From the NCBI RefSeq assembly GCF_004217545.1, contig NZ_SHKY01000001.1:3534001-3598000 (forward strand): 64,000 bases of DNA, in the 5' to 3' direction. The position numbers and the translations under genes were made by a program. Source of the DNA: Krasilnikovia cinnamomea. Its GTDB lineage: Bacteria; Actinomycetota; Actinomycetes; Mycobacteriales; Micromonosporaceae. Position 1 is the stretch's first letter; each line of letters starts with the position of its first letter. The notes under the pieces are model-generated. The model did not search any database. It saw nothing but the letters and a program-made list of their open reading frames with translations, and was not told the origin of the DNA. Below, in pieces: positions 39,751 through 53,297 of the stretch.

Positions 39751-41961
39751 CTAGGAAGAACGCGGCGCGGCGGCCTCGAGTGCCTCGTCGACGTTGGTGA
39801 GCAGCTCGACGGCGGTGAATGGCTTGAACACGATCCGGGTCGCGTCGGCCGCGCTGCCGTCCGACACCACCACGGGGTCGCCCTGGCCGGTCATGAACAG
39901 CACCGGCAGATCGGGGTGTTGAGCATGCACCTGGTCGGCGACGGCCATGCCGGAACGGTCGGGCAGGAGCATGTCGGTGATCAGCAGGTCCACGTCGTCG
40001 AGGTCCATGCGCAGCGCGGCGTCCGCGTCGTGGACCGCGGTGGTGCGGTAGCCGTTGCGGTTCAGGATGCGGACCACGACGTCGCGTACGGTGTCGTCGT
40101 CCTCGACGACCAGGACCCGTTCACCGTGCCCGTGCCCGGGAGCCGGTGTGGGCCGCCCACCGTCCGCTACCGGCGGAGCGACAACGGGCAACAGGACCCG
40201 GAAGGTGGTGCCGACGCCGGGTGTGGAGTCCACGGTGATCGTGCCCTCGGCGGCCAGGACGATGCCGTACACCGTGGCGAGGCCGAGGCCGGTGCCCTTC
40301 TGGGGTGCCTTGGTGGTGAAGAACGGCTCGAAGAGCCGGTCCCTGACCTCCGCGCTCATGCCCACGCCGTTGTCGGTGACGGTCAGCTCGGCGTAGTGCC
40401 CGGCGGGCAGCGGCATGATCGCGCTTCCGGTGGCCAGTTCGACGAGGTCGGTGGCGACGTCGATGACGCCGCCGTCGGGCATCGCGTCGCGGGCGTTGAT
40501 CACGAGGTTGAGCAGGATCTGGTCGAGCCGCCCCCGGTCGGTGCGCACGGGCAGGGGACCACCGTACGTCGTGCAGCGCAGGGTGATGTTGCCGCCCAGA
40601 GTTCGGCCGAGCAGGTCGTTGGCGCCCGCGACGGCCGAGTTCAGGTCGACGCTGTCGGCCGGGACCTGGGCCGGTTCGTGCTTGGCGAACAGCAGGAGCT
40701 GGCTGGTCAGGTCCTGGCCGCGGCGGGCGGCGTCGCGGATCCGGGCCAGGTCCTCGGCTGCCTGCTCGCCGGGTTCGTCGGCGATGAACTCGGCGCAGTT
40801 GAGGATGATGGCCAGCAGGTTGTTGAAGTCGTGCGCGACGCCACCGGCGAGCTGGCCCAGGCTTTCCAGCCGGGCCGTCCGGGCCGCCCGGTCGTTCGCG
40901 AGTTGCTCCTCCGCTTCCCGCTGCATGCGGGCGGTGACGTCGCGCTCGGTGGCCGCGGCGGCCACGACCACGCCGTTCTCGTCCCGGATCGGTACGACGA
41001 TGGTCGACACTCTGATCTGCGTGCCGTCCTTGCGGATGCGGGGCGCTCCCTCGAGGTGTACCTGGCGCCCCGCGGCCACCTGGCCGAGCGTGACGTGGAT
41101 CAGGTGCGCCCGGCTCGGCAACATGAAGATCGCCGGAGTGCGGCCGATGGCCTCCTCGGCGGTGAAACCGAAGAGGCGCTCGGCGGCGGTGTTCCAGGCC
41201 GTGATGGTGCCGTCAAGCGTGAGGGCGATCGTGGCGTCGGCGGACTGTTCGACGATGGCGGCCAGCATCGCCTTGTACCGTGCGGTCTTGGCGACGGTAC
41301 GGATTGCCAGCACGGCGAGCAGGGCGGCGAGCAGGACGCACGCGACGCCGACGACGATCATGATGGTCAGTGCGCGGGAGCTCGTGCGCAGGGCAATGGC
41401 GGTGTCCGCGTCGGCGTCGGCCCGGGCCAGCTCGGCGAGCTGATTCACCGCGCTGGCGGCCGTGGCGAACCATTGCAGCTCTTCGCCGGCGACCAGGTCG
41501 TTGGCGGCGGCGATCTGGGCGGGATCGCCGGAGCGGTATCCGGCCACGATCTGGGCGTCGAGGTCCATGAAGTGGTCGAAGGCGTCCTGGGCGATGCTGA
41601 GCTGCTGTTCTTGCGCCGGGGTGAGCGGATGGGCGGCGATCCGGGCCAGGTCCTGCCGGAACGCCGCCGTCGAGGCGAGGAACAGGCTGCGCTGGACCCC
41701 GTCGTCGGCGGCGGCGCCCGGCACGCCCCGGATGGTGTCGAACGCGTACCCGGTCTGCCAGCCGTTGAAGTCCGCGGCGCGGAACTTGGCCGTGGACGCG
41801 TCACGCTGCAGCGCGGCGGACTCGGCCACCTGCCGGTCCGCCCTGCGCTGCGCGAGGATGTTGTCCAAGGCGACGCCGATCAAAATGATCAACAGCAGTG
41901 CCACGATCCCGAAGGCACTGCCGAGCCGCGCGCTGCCCCGGATCCGACGCCACGGGTGCAT
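39751..41961 (-). CDS. Hybrid histidine kinase 3 (sensor-PAS-HisKA-HATPase-REC)
   Basis: A protein of 736 residues from ATG 41961 (GGGGGAAGACCGAGAC upstream). Domain order is as in kinases 1 and 2, with the receiver Asp at 663 (LLITDMLLPD). It is a mosaic: from the sensor to TM2 it is almost the same as kinase 1 at both protein and DNA level, while PAS and following linker (WNTAAERLFGF, FMLPSRAHLI, RMQREAEEQLANDR) follow kinase 2. Thus it probably senses the same ligand as kinase 1 but signals through a kinase-2-like core. It is the first of the three in direction of transcription; each has its own conserved upstream block. Confidence 0.92.
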   Translation of the reverse strand: MHPWRRIRGSARLGSAFGIVALLLIILIGVALDNILAQRRADRQVAESAALQRDASTAKFRAADFNGWQTGYAFDTIRGVPGAAADDGVQRSLFLASTAAFRQDLARIAAHPLTPAQEQQLSIAQDAFDHFMDLDAQIVAGYRSGDPAQIAAANDLVAGEELQWFATAASAVNQLAELARADADADTAIALRTSSRALTIMIVVGVACVLLAALLAVLAIRTVAKTARYKAMLAAIVEQSADATIALTLDGTITAWNTAAERLFGFTAEEAIGRTPAIFMLPSRAHLIHVTLGQVAAGRQVHLEGAPRIRKDGTQIRVSTIVVPIRDENGVVVAAAATERDVTARMQREAEEQLANDRAARTARLESLGQLAGGVAHDFNNLLAIILNCAEFIADEPGEQAAEDLARIRDAARRGQDLTSQLLLFAKHEPAQVPADSVDLNSAVAGANDLLGRTLGGNITLRCTTYGGPLPVRTDRGRLDQILLNLVINARDAMPDGGVIDVATDLVELATGSAIMPLPAGHYAELTVTDNGVGMSAEVRDRLFEPFFTTKAPQKGTGLGLATVYGIVLAAEGTITVDSTPGVGTTFRVLLPVVAPPVADGGRPTPAPGHGHGERVLVVEDDDTVRDVVVRILNRNGYRTTAVHDADAALRMDLDDVDLLITDMLLPDRSGMAVADQVHAQHPDLPVLFMTGQGDPVVVSDGSAADATRIVFKPFTAVELLTNVDEALEAAAPRSS

Positions 41962-42029
41962 GTCTCGGTCTTCCCCCGGGACGTGTCAGGCATGCGGCCA
42001 GGGCCACGCGTAGCGGGCCAGTCCCGTCT

Positions 42030-42073
42030 CTTCACGGTAGCGGCCAAATCGCCGTCAATACGGCATATCACAC
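42030..42073 (-). promoter_or_regulatory. Diverged upstream block of kinase 3
   Basis: The minus strand carries GTGTGATATGCCG and then GGCCGCTACCGTGAAG, a weaker form of the block before kinases 1 and 2. Confidence 0.35.
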
Positions 42074-42135
42074 GTCGTCACGGAGCTTGAAGACGACGTG
42101 GGTCCTCTCGTCCCGTAATGCATCATTCGTGACGC

Positions 42136-44223
42136 CTAGGACAGACCCATGACGTCCAGGGTCCACGCCGTCACGAACGCCTCCTCCTTCCAGGCGTCGT
42201 ACCGGCCGCTCGGGCCGCCGTGCCCCGCGCCCATCTCGGTCTTCAGCAGATACGACCCGCCCGGTGCGACCTCCCGCAGCCGGGCGATCCACTTCGTCGG
42301 CTCGTGGTACAGCACCCGGGTGTCATTGAGGCTGCTCACGGCGAGGATCGCCGGGTAGCGCAGCGCCGCCACGTTCTCGTACGGGCTGTACGACTTCATG
42401 TACGCGTACACGTCCGCCGACTCCAGCGGATTACCCCACTCCTCCCACTCCGTGACCGTCAGCGGCAGCGACGGGTCCAGAATGGTGTTCAGCGGATCCA
42501 CGAACGGCACCTGCGCCACGATTCCCGCGAACGCCTCCGGCGCCAGGTTGGCCACCGCGCCCACCAGCAGACCGCCCGCCGAGGCGCCGCGCGCCACCAG
42601 CCGGTCCGCCGCCGTCCACGAGTTGCGCACCAGCACCCGCGCGCACGCCACGAAGTCCGTGAACGTGTTCTTCTTGGCCAGCAACCGGCCGTCCTCGTAC
42701 CACCGGCGGCCCAGCTCGCCGCCGCCGCGGATGTGCGCGATCGCGAACACCACGCCGCGGTCCAGCAGCGACAGCCGGGCGATGGAGAAGTACGGGTCGA
42801 TGCTGGACTCGTACGAGCCGTAGCCGTACAGCAACAGCGGGGCGGTGCCGTTGCGGGGGGTGCCCTTGCGGGCCACGATCGAGATCGGCACCCGGGTGCC
42901 GTCGTCAGCCACCGCCCACTCGCGGAACTGCTCGTACTCCAGCGGGTCGTAGCCGCCCAGCACCGGGCGGCGCTTGCGCAGCGTCATCGCCTGGGTCACC
43001 AGATCCACGTCGTACACCGAATCCGGGGTGACCATCGAGGTGTACGAGATCCGTACGGTCTTCACGTCGTACTCCGGATTGGCGGCCAGGCCGACGCTGT
43101 ACAGCGGCTCCGGGAACTTCATGTCGTAGCTGTCCGTGCTGCCGTCGGCGATGACGCGCAGACCGGTCAGCCCGTCGCGGCGCAGCGAGACCACGATGTG
43201 CCGGCTGAACGCGTCCACCCCCTCCAGCCGGGTGCCGGGCTCGTGACCGATCAGCTCCACCCAGTCGCCCGGGTTGTCCACCGACGTGTACGCCAGCGCG
43301 AAGTCCTCGGCGCCGTCGTTGTGCAGGATCAGGAAGCGGTGGCCGTGGTGCTCCACGGAGTACTCCACGCCCTGCCGGCGCTCCGCGATCACGGCGGGCT
43401 CGGCGGTCGGGGCCTGGGCGTCGACGACCCGTACCTCGCTGGTCATCTTGCTGTGCACGTCGATGATGATGAACTTCTCGCTGCGGCTCAGGTGCACGCT
43501 GACCCAGAAGCGCTCGTCCGGCTCCTCATACACGATCACGTCCTGGGCGGCGGGCTCGCCCACGGTGTGCCGCCACACCCGGTGCGGGCGCCACGCGTCG
43601 TCCACGGTCAGGTAGAACAGCGTTCCCGCGTCCGCCGACCACGCCGTGCCGTACGAGGTGTCCGGGACCTCGTCCGGCAGCACCTCGCCGGTCTCCAGGT
43701 CCTTGACCTTGAGGGTGAACCGCTCGTCACCCGCGAAGTCCACCGAGTACGCCAGGAACCGGCCGTCCGGGCTGACGTCGAAGGTGCCCAGCGCGAAGAA
43801 GTCCTTGCCCTCGGCGAGCGCGTTGCCGTCCAGCAGCACCTGCTCGCCGGTCAGCGGCGCGCCGTCGTCCGTGACCGGGGGATCGGTCTCGCCCGCCCGG
43901 ACCGGCACCCGGCAGTGGATCGCGTACTGGCTGCCCTCGACCGTCCGGGTGTAGTACCAGAACCCGCCCTTGCGGCTCGGCACCGACAGGTCGGTCTCCT
44001 GGGTGCGCCGCTTGATCTCCTCGAAGATCGTGTTCTGCAGCGGGACGAGGTGCGCGGTGGCGTGGTCCGTCCAGGCGTTCTCCGCCTCGAGGTGGGCGAT
44101 CGTCTCGGGGTTGTCCCGGTCGGCCAGCCAGGCGTACTCGTCCGTGACGGTGTCGCCGTGCTGGGTGCGCACACTCGGTATCCGGCGTACGGCGGGCGGG
44201 GTGCTGGGCAGTTCGGTGGTCAC
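42136..44223 (-). CDS. ptrB: Oligopeptidase B / S9A prolyl oligopeptidase family
   Basis: A protein of 695 residues from GTG 44223. It is a cytoplasmic serine peptidase that cuts small peptides after basic residues (typical of oligopeptidase B). Residues 10-400 form the beta-propeller gate (DEYAWLADRDNPET, GFWYYTRTVEGSQY). The hydrolase domain carries the triad Ser548 (RGASAGG), Asp634 (NDTRV) and His668 (GAGHGG). The family loops YGSYESSIDPYFS and HIRGGGELGRRWYEDG are present. Length is standard. It diverges from the FAD-oxidoreductase gene. Confidence 0.92.
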   Translation of the reverse strand: MTTELPSTPPAVRRIPSVRTQHGDTVTDEYAWLADRDNPETIAHLEAENAWTDHATAHLVPLQNTIFEEIKRRTQETDLSVPSRKGGFWYYTRTVEGSQYAIHCRVPVRAGETDPPVTDDGAPLTGEQVLLDGNALAEGKDFFALGTFDVSPDGRFLAYSVDFAGDERFTLKVKDLETGEVLPDEVPDTSYGTAWSADAGTLFYLTVDDAWRPHRVWRHTVGEPAAQDVIVYEEPDERFWVSVHLSRSEKFIIIDVHSKMTSEVRVVDAQAPTAEPAVIAERRQGVEYSVEHHGHRFLILHNDGAEDFALAYTSVDNPGDWVELIGHEPGTRLEGVDAFSRHIVVSLRRDGLTGLRVIADGSTDSYDMKFPEPLYSVGLAANPEYDVKTVRISYTSMVTPDSVYDVDLVTQAMTLRKRRPVLGGYDPLEYEQFREWAVADDGTRVPISIVARKGTPRNGTAPLLLYGYGSYESSIDPYFSIARLSLLDRGVVFAIAHIRGGGELGRRWYEDGRLLAKKNTFTDFVACARVLVRNSWTAADRLVARGASAGGLLVGAVANLAPEAFAGIVAQVPFVDPLNTILDPSLPLTVTEWEEWGNPLESADVYAYMKSYSPYENVAALRYPAILAVSSLNDTRVLYHEPTKWIARLREVAPGGSYLLKTEMGAGHGGPSGRYDAWKEEAFVTAWTLDVMGLS

Positions 44224-44319
44224 CGGCCCAGGCTACCGGTCGGTCGTGGCGGTGCGGTCGCTGTCCGTTGTGGGGCCCGGTGCCGGTGTCGCGGACCGGT
44301 GGTCCTGCCCCGCGCCGAT

Positions 44320-44335
44320 TAGAACATGTGTACGA
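44320..44335. promoter_or_regulatory. Imperfect SOS-like box
   Basis: TAGAACATGTGTACGA matches the actinobacterial SOS box TCGAAC-n4-GTTCGA type at 14 of 16 positions of the common form TCGAACATGTGTTCGA. It lies in the divergent region, 97 bases from the ptrB start and 120 bases from the oxidoreductase start. The surrounding bases are unusually A+T-rich. The two arm mismatches make LexA binding uncertain. Confidence 0.3.
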
Positions 44336-44454
44336 TATGCCAGAGTGGACGATCTTCAACATATTGATACCCGTCTCCGCGCTCCGTCCGCATCCGATCT
44401 CCGAATCACCCCGGGAGTTCCGATGTTCTTCGCCGCCGCGCCGCCAGGCCGCGC

Positions 44455-45609
44455 ATGACCTCCGCCCTGCCGCCCGTACTGCGGGCCCTAATCGACATCT
44501 GTGGCCCGGCCTTCGCCCGCCTGGCCGGCCCGGCCGACACGGTGGCGGGCCGCGTGGCGCGCTTCGTCGCGGGCCCCGCCACCGCCACCGCCGTCGCCGA
44601 CACCCTGCGCCTGGCCGCCACCCGGGGCCTCGCCGTACGGGCTCGTGGCGCGGGCACCAAGCTCGACTGGGGCACGCCGCCGCCCGGCGTCGACGTGCTG
44701 CTCGACACCGGGCGCCTGGCCGGAGTGTGGCACCACGACCCTGCCGCGGGCACCGCCGAGGTGGGCGCGGGCACCCCGGTGCGCGCGGTGCAGGCCAGGC
44801 TCGCGTTGCGCGGCCAGCGCCTCGCGGTCGACCCGCCCTCGGCGGGCGCGACCATCGGCGGGATGCTCGCGGTCAACGAGTCCGGCCCGCTGCGCCACCG
44901 GTACGGCACGGCGGCCGACCAGGTTCGCCACCTCAGCTACGTCGACCGGGCCGGTGAGCTCGGCACCGCCGGCGCCCGCCCCGGCGGCACGGCGGTCGAC
45001 GGGGTGATCGTCTCCGCCAACCTGCGCCTGGAGCCGTTGCCCGCCGCCCGGCGCTGGGTGTTCGTGGCGGTGTCCACGCCGCTGCAGGTGCACAACCTCG
45101 TGGAGGAGACCCTCGCCCAGCGGGTCGACCCCAGCGCCATCGAGGTCGACCTGCCGCGTTCGGTCCCGCGCACCACGGAGCAGCCGCCGGGCTCCCTCGC
45201 GGTCCTGCTGGAGGGTGCACCGACCAGCGTCGCGGACCGCGCTGCCCGGCTCGCTGTGGCGATCGGCGACCACGCGACGATCTCGGAGATCGCGCCGCGC
45301 TGGTGGGGCCGGTACCCGTTCGGCCACGACGACGTGGCGCTGCGGATCGCGGTGCCGATCGCCGACCTGCACGCCGCCGTCTACGCCCTGCGGGACGCCG
45401 CCGGGGCGGTGGTGCCGATCCGGGGCTCGGCGGGCCTCGGCACGGTGCACGCGGTGCTGCCCGGCGGCACCCCGCCCGAGCGGGTGGAGGCGATCCTCGA
45501 CGCGGTACGCGGCGTCCTGCTGGCCCGTGGCGGCCGCGCGGTGGTGATCTCCGCGCCCCCGCCGACCGCCCGGGTGATCGACGTGGCCGACTACCACGAC
45601 CTGTTCTGA
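44455..45609 (+). CDS. Short PCMH-type FAD-binding oxidoreductase
   Basis: A protein of 384 residues from ATG 44455. Residues 35-190 form the FAD-binding PCMH domain (VRARGAGTKLDWG, then GTAEVGAGTPVRAVQARL and DPPSAGATIGGMLAVNESGPLRHRYG). The C-terminal half resembles the GlcE-like cap (DDVALRIAVPIADL). It is shorter than typical glycolate oxidase or cytokinin-oxidase-type flavoproteins, and part of the usual PCMH segment after the RYG motif is compressed. The substrate, perhaps a 2-hydroxy acid, cannot be fixed. It is a single gene between divergent ptrB and the SpoIIAA-like gene. Confidence 0.8.
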   Translation: MTSALPPVLRALIDICGPAFARLAGPADTVAGRVARFVAGPATATAVADTLRLAATRGLAVRARGAGTKLDWGTPPPGVDVLLDTGRLAGVWHHDPAAGTAEVGAGTPVRAVQARLALRGQRLAVDPPSAGATIGGMLAVNESGPLRHRYGTAADQVRHLSYVDRAGELGTAGARPGGTAVDGVIVSANLRLEPLPAARRWVFVAVSTPLQVHNLVEETLAQRVDPSAIEVDLPRSVPRTTEQPPGSLAVLLEGAPTSVADRAARLAVAIGDHATISEIAPRWWGRYPFGHDDVALRIAVPIADLHAAVYALRDAAGAVVPIRGSAGLGTVHAVLPGGTPPERVEAILDAVRGVLLARGGRAVVISAPPPTARVIDVADYHDLF

Positions 45610-45700
45610 ACCTCTTCTGGTCGGTCGGGCGGCACCGCGCTGCGCGGCGCCGCCGGGCGTGCCAGGGTGAGACGGACGCGACGAGAGGATGGGGATCGAC

Positions 45701-46060
45701 ATGCTTGAGCCGCTGGACGATCTGCCGGCCGGTGTCATCGGCTTCCGGGCCGTCGGGGAGCTACACACCTCCGACTACCGCGACGTGCTCGGCCCCGCGA
45801 TCGACCAGGTCGTCGCGGAAGGTGGGGACGTCCGGATCGTGCTGGTCTTCGAGAAGTTCGACGGCGTGTCGGGCGGTGCGGCCTGGCAGGACCTCAAACT
45901 CGGCCTGGACCACCTGACCCGGTGGAAGCGCATCGCGCTGGTGACCGACGTCGACTGGATGATCCACTTGGTGTCCCTGTTCGGCTGGATGACCCCGGGC
46001 GACATGCGGCACTTCCCGCTGGCGGAGCGAGCCCAGGCCGTCACCTGGGCCGCGGGCTGA
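45701..46060 (+). CDS. SpoIIAA-like (STAS/SEC14) protein
   Basis: A protein of 119 residues from ATG 45701, with GGGG 6 bases upstream; ATG 45689 would have no properly spaced site. The sequence MLEPLDDLPAGVIGFRAVGE ... LVFEKFDGVSGGAAWQDLKLGLDHLTRWKRIALVTDVDWM matches the SpoIIAA-like family of the STAS/SEC14 superfamily, which has a CRAL-TRIO-like fold. Family members are small soluble proteins of unsettled function. It is convergent with the phosphatase gene across a small hairpin. Confidence 0.8.
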   Translation: MLEPLDDLPAGVIGFRAVGELHTSDYRDVLGPAIDQVVAEGGDVRIVLVFEKFDGVSGGAAWQDLKLGLDHLTRWKRIALVTDVDWMIHLVSLFGWMTPGDMRHFPLAERAQAVTWAAG

Positions 46061-46076
46061 GCGCGGAGTTCAGCCC
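46054..46076. terminator. Hairpin between SpoIIAA-like gene and SpoIIE-type gene
   Basis: GGGCTGA (46054-46060, containing the TGA stop) pairs with TCAGCCC (46070-46076) around a 9-base loop. It lies between convergent stops. Confidence 0.5.
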
Positions 46077-46101
46077 AGCGTCACCACCCGGGTACGACGA
46101 T

Positions 46102-48126
46102 TCAGTCGTCGTTGCGCAGCACCAGGATGGCGATGTCGTCGCGTGGCTCCTCCACCGAGAAGTTGATGGTGGTGGAGCGCAGCCGCGCCGCCATGACCTT
46201 CGCCGGGTACCCGGCCAGCGGCCGCGCCGCCTCGCGCAGCCGCGACGTGCCGAACAGCTCCCGCCCGCGACGGCGTTCGGTCACCCCGTCGGTGTAGAAG
46301 ATGAGCGAGTCGCCGCTGCGCAGGCGCACCGCCGCGGCCGGGGTGGAGATCGTCTCCAGCAGCCCGAGCGCCGTGCCGCCCGCCCCGACGAACGCGGTCC
46401 GGCCGTCCGCGCGGACCAGCACCGCCCGGTCGTGCCCGGCCAGGTGCAGGCTCACCCGCAGCGTGCCGCCGTGCTCCCGGTCGACCGAGGCCAGCGCGAG
46501 GGTGCAGTACCGGCCGCCGCCGCGCTGCACGAGGGTGCGGTTGACCCGGGCCAGGATCTCGGCCATCGGTTTGCCGTCGTCGACCAGGATCCGGATGACG
46601 TCGCGGACCAGCCCGGTGACCGTGGCGGCCTGCACCCCCTTGCCGGAGACGTCACCCACCACCACGACCCAGCTGTCCGCCCCGGTGGGCACCACGTCGT
46701 AGAAGTCGCCGCCGACCTCGGAGCCGGCGGGCACGTACTCGGCGGCGAAGCCCACCCCGGCCACCTCCGGCAGCACCGGCGGCAGCAGCGAGGCCTGCAG
46801 GGTACGGGCGACCGTACGCCGCTCGTCGTGGATCCGCGCGTTGTCGATCGCCAGGGCCGCCCGGCGGGCCACGTCCTCCAGCACCGCCACCTCGTCGGCG
46901 TCGTGCCGGTGCCGGGGATGCCGCCCCACCGCGAGGGTGCCGAGCCGCTGCCCGCGCGCCACCAGTGGCACCACGAAACCCTCGGTCGGGGTGCCGAACA
47001 TGACCTGGGTGCCGAGCTTCGACGCCTCCTCCAGCCGGGCCAGCACCCCGTCGGGGCCCTCCTCGGCGAGGGTGGCGTGCAGCGCGGGCAGCGCCGACTC
47101 GTCGGCGTGGGTGGCCGCCGCGAGCTGCAGCCGCCCCCACGCGTCCGTGGTGTGCACCGCGCACCACATCCCCAGCCGGGGCACCACGAGCTGCGGGATC
47201 AGCGCCATCGTGAGGTTGACGTCGAGGGACTGGGCCAGCAGCTCACTGGCCTCGGCGAGGAACGTCAGCCAGGTCTGGCGGCGCAGGTCGGCGCGGCGCA
47301 GCCGGTCGTTCTCCAGGTGCAGCGAGAAGCGTTCGGCGACGATGCGGGCCAGCGGCTGCGCGTACCCCACCGGGGAGGCGTCCAGCTCCAGCTCGCCCAG
47401 GTACGGGCGGGGCACGGCCAGCGGCAGCCGGATCGTGGCCGCGTCCTCGCGTGGCGCCCGGCCGTACCGGGCGATGATGTGGCGGCCGCGCCCGTCGCCG
47501 CGGTCGAGCCGCAGGACCGCACCGGAGGCGCCGGTGAGCTGGGCCAGCCGGGCCAGCAGGTCCGTACCGAAGTCGGCGAGTCCGTCGTCGGTGTGCCGCT
47601 CGGGGTCGGTCTGCAGCAGCGCGGTGAGCGCGCCGATCCCGGGAGCCGCGTCGTCGGGCACCGGTGCTGGTGCCGGCGTCGCCGCGTCGCGGCGCTCCAG
47701 CCGGAACCAGACCCCCTTGCCGCTGGGCTGGTGCACGGTGCCCCACCGGCTGGCGAAGTGGTCGACCAGCAGCAGGCCCCGGCCGCGTTCGGCGACCTCG
47801 CCGATGTCGGTGCGTTCGTTGCGCGGCCCGACGGCCAGTTGTTCGACCGGCCCGGGCGCGAAGTCCGTGACCGTCACGGTGAGCCCGTCGGGGTCGGCGG
47901 CCACCTCGATGTCGAGGTCGGTGTTGGCGTGCACCACCGCGTTGGTCGACAGCTCCGTGGTCAGCAGCAGCGCCTCGTTGAGCAGGGCGTCGAGGCCGGC
48001 GTCCGTCAGCACCGCACGGACCAGCGCGCGGGCCGCGGCGGGGGTGCGCCGATCGTTGGGGAGCCGGACGCGGCGGGTGAACGGACCCTCGACCGGGGTC
48101 GCGACGCGGTCGGCCTCCACTGACAC
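46102..48126 (-). CDS. SpoIIE-type PP2C phosphatase with HATPase and GAF domains
   Basis: A protein of 674 residues from GTG 48126. Residues 15-140 form a HATPase_c domain of the anti-sigma kinase type ([33 protein letters not shown]). Residues 160-280 form an atypical sensor. Residues 290-440 form a GAF domain ([19 protein letters not shown]). Residues 455-674 form the SpoIIE PP2C domain with metal-binding [18 protein letters not shown] and [10 protein letters not shown]. It can in principle both phosphorylate (HATPase) and dephosphorylate STAS antagonists, setting sigma factor release. STAS proteins at 31.8 and 55.7 kb are candidate substrates. It is divergent from the multi-HAMP kinase, 114 bases apart. 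Confidence 0.9.
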   Translation of the reverse strand: MSVEADRVATPVEGPFTRRVRLPNDRRTPAAARALVRAVLTDAGLDALLNEALLLTTELSTNAVVHANTDLDIEVAADPDGLTVTVTDFAPGPVEQLAVGPRNERTDIGEVAERGRGLLLVDHFASRWGTVHQPSGKGVWFRLERRDAATPAPAPVPDDAAPGIGALTALLQTDPERHTDDGLADFGTDLLARLAQLTGASGAVLRLDRGDGRGRHIIARYGRAPREDAATIRLPLAVPRPYLGELELDASPVGYAQPLARIVAERFSLHLENDRLRRADLRRQTWLTFLAEASELLAQSLDVNLTMALIPQLVVPRLGMWCAVHTTDAWGRLQLAAATHADESALPALHATLAEEGPDGVLARLEEASKLGTQVMFGTPTEGFVVPLVARGQRLGTLAVGRHPRHRHDADEVAVLEDVARRAALAIDNARIHDERRTVARTLQASLLPPVLPEVAGVGFAAEYVPAGSEVGGDFYDVVPTGADSWVVVVGDVSGKGVQAATVTGLVRDVIRILVDDGKPMAEILARVNRTLVQRGGGRYCTLALASVDREHGGTLRVSLHLAGHDRAVLVRADGRTAFVGAGGTALGLLETISTPAAAVRLRSGDSLIFYTDGVTERRRGRELFGTSRLREAARPLAGYPAKVMAARLRSTTINFSVEEPRDDIAILVLRNDD

Positions 48127-48240
48127 GCATGCATCCTCTCCTGCGCACCGGCGTGTGCACAAAGGCGTCCCTCGCATAGCCCGGGCCGGGCGAGGGAAGA
48201 TAGGGAGCCCACCCCGGAGGACACCGTCAGTGAGGACAGC

Positions 48241-52630
<4,390 letters not shown>

Positions 52631-52638
<8 letters not shown>

Positions 52639-53179
52639 GCGCGCCAAGGCACTGCTGGTCGACGACCGTCGCGACAACCTGATGGCGTTGGAGGCCATCT
52701 TGCAGGGCCTGCCCGTGCAGGCCGTGGCGGTGGAGAGCGGGGAGGCGGCCCTCAAGCAACTGCTCGTGGACGACTTCGCGGTCATCCTGCTGGACGCCCA
52801 GATGCCCAACATGGACGGCTTCGAGACGGCCAGCCACATCAAGCGGCGGGAGCGGACCCGGCACGTACCGATCCTGTTCCTCACGGCCGCCGACCGCGAC
52901 GCGCAGCTGGCCCTGCGCGGGTACGCGGTCGGCGCGGTGGACTACCTGACCAAGCCGTTCGACCCGTGGGTGCTGCGCGCCAAGGTCTCTATCTTCGTCG
53001 AGCTGTGGACCAAGAATCAGCTGCTGAAGGCGCAGGCCGAGGCGACCCGGGAGCGGGACGCGCAGTGGACCCGGCTGACCGAGCTGGTCGACGAGGCGGC
53101 GCGCGTGCTGCGCTCGGGTGGGCCGGATGCCGCCGCCGACGCCCTGGACCTCCTGGAAAAGGCCCGCTGGGGCCAGTAG
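52631..53179 (+). CDS. Response regulator with helical C-terminus
   Basis: A protein of 182 residues from GTG 52631 (GGAG 7 bases upstream, inside the kinase gene), overlapping the kinase stop by 8 bases. Residues 5-125 form a receiver domain with Asp55 (VILLDAQMPNMDG) and Lys in YLTKPFDPW. The rest is helical (NQLLKAQAEATRERDAQWTRL), without a DNA-binding domain. It is almost certainly the partner of the multi-HAMP kinase and may relay phosphate or regulate by protein contact. No further member of the relay is present on this strand. Confidence 0.9.
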
Positions 53180-53297
53180 CGGCCGCCGGGTCCACAGTGA
53201 CCAGGGGAAATCCCTCCACGATCGTCAGTTATGACGGTCTATGTACAGTCGCGCTGGGCCGGGCTGATCCCGGAGAGTGAAAAGGAAAGGCACAGCG

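Noticed and set aside
53223..53236. The palindrome CGTCA-n4-TGACG before the beta-propeller gene as an operator
   Set aside because: Arms of five bases are frequent by chance in this genome and no promoter elements line up with it.
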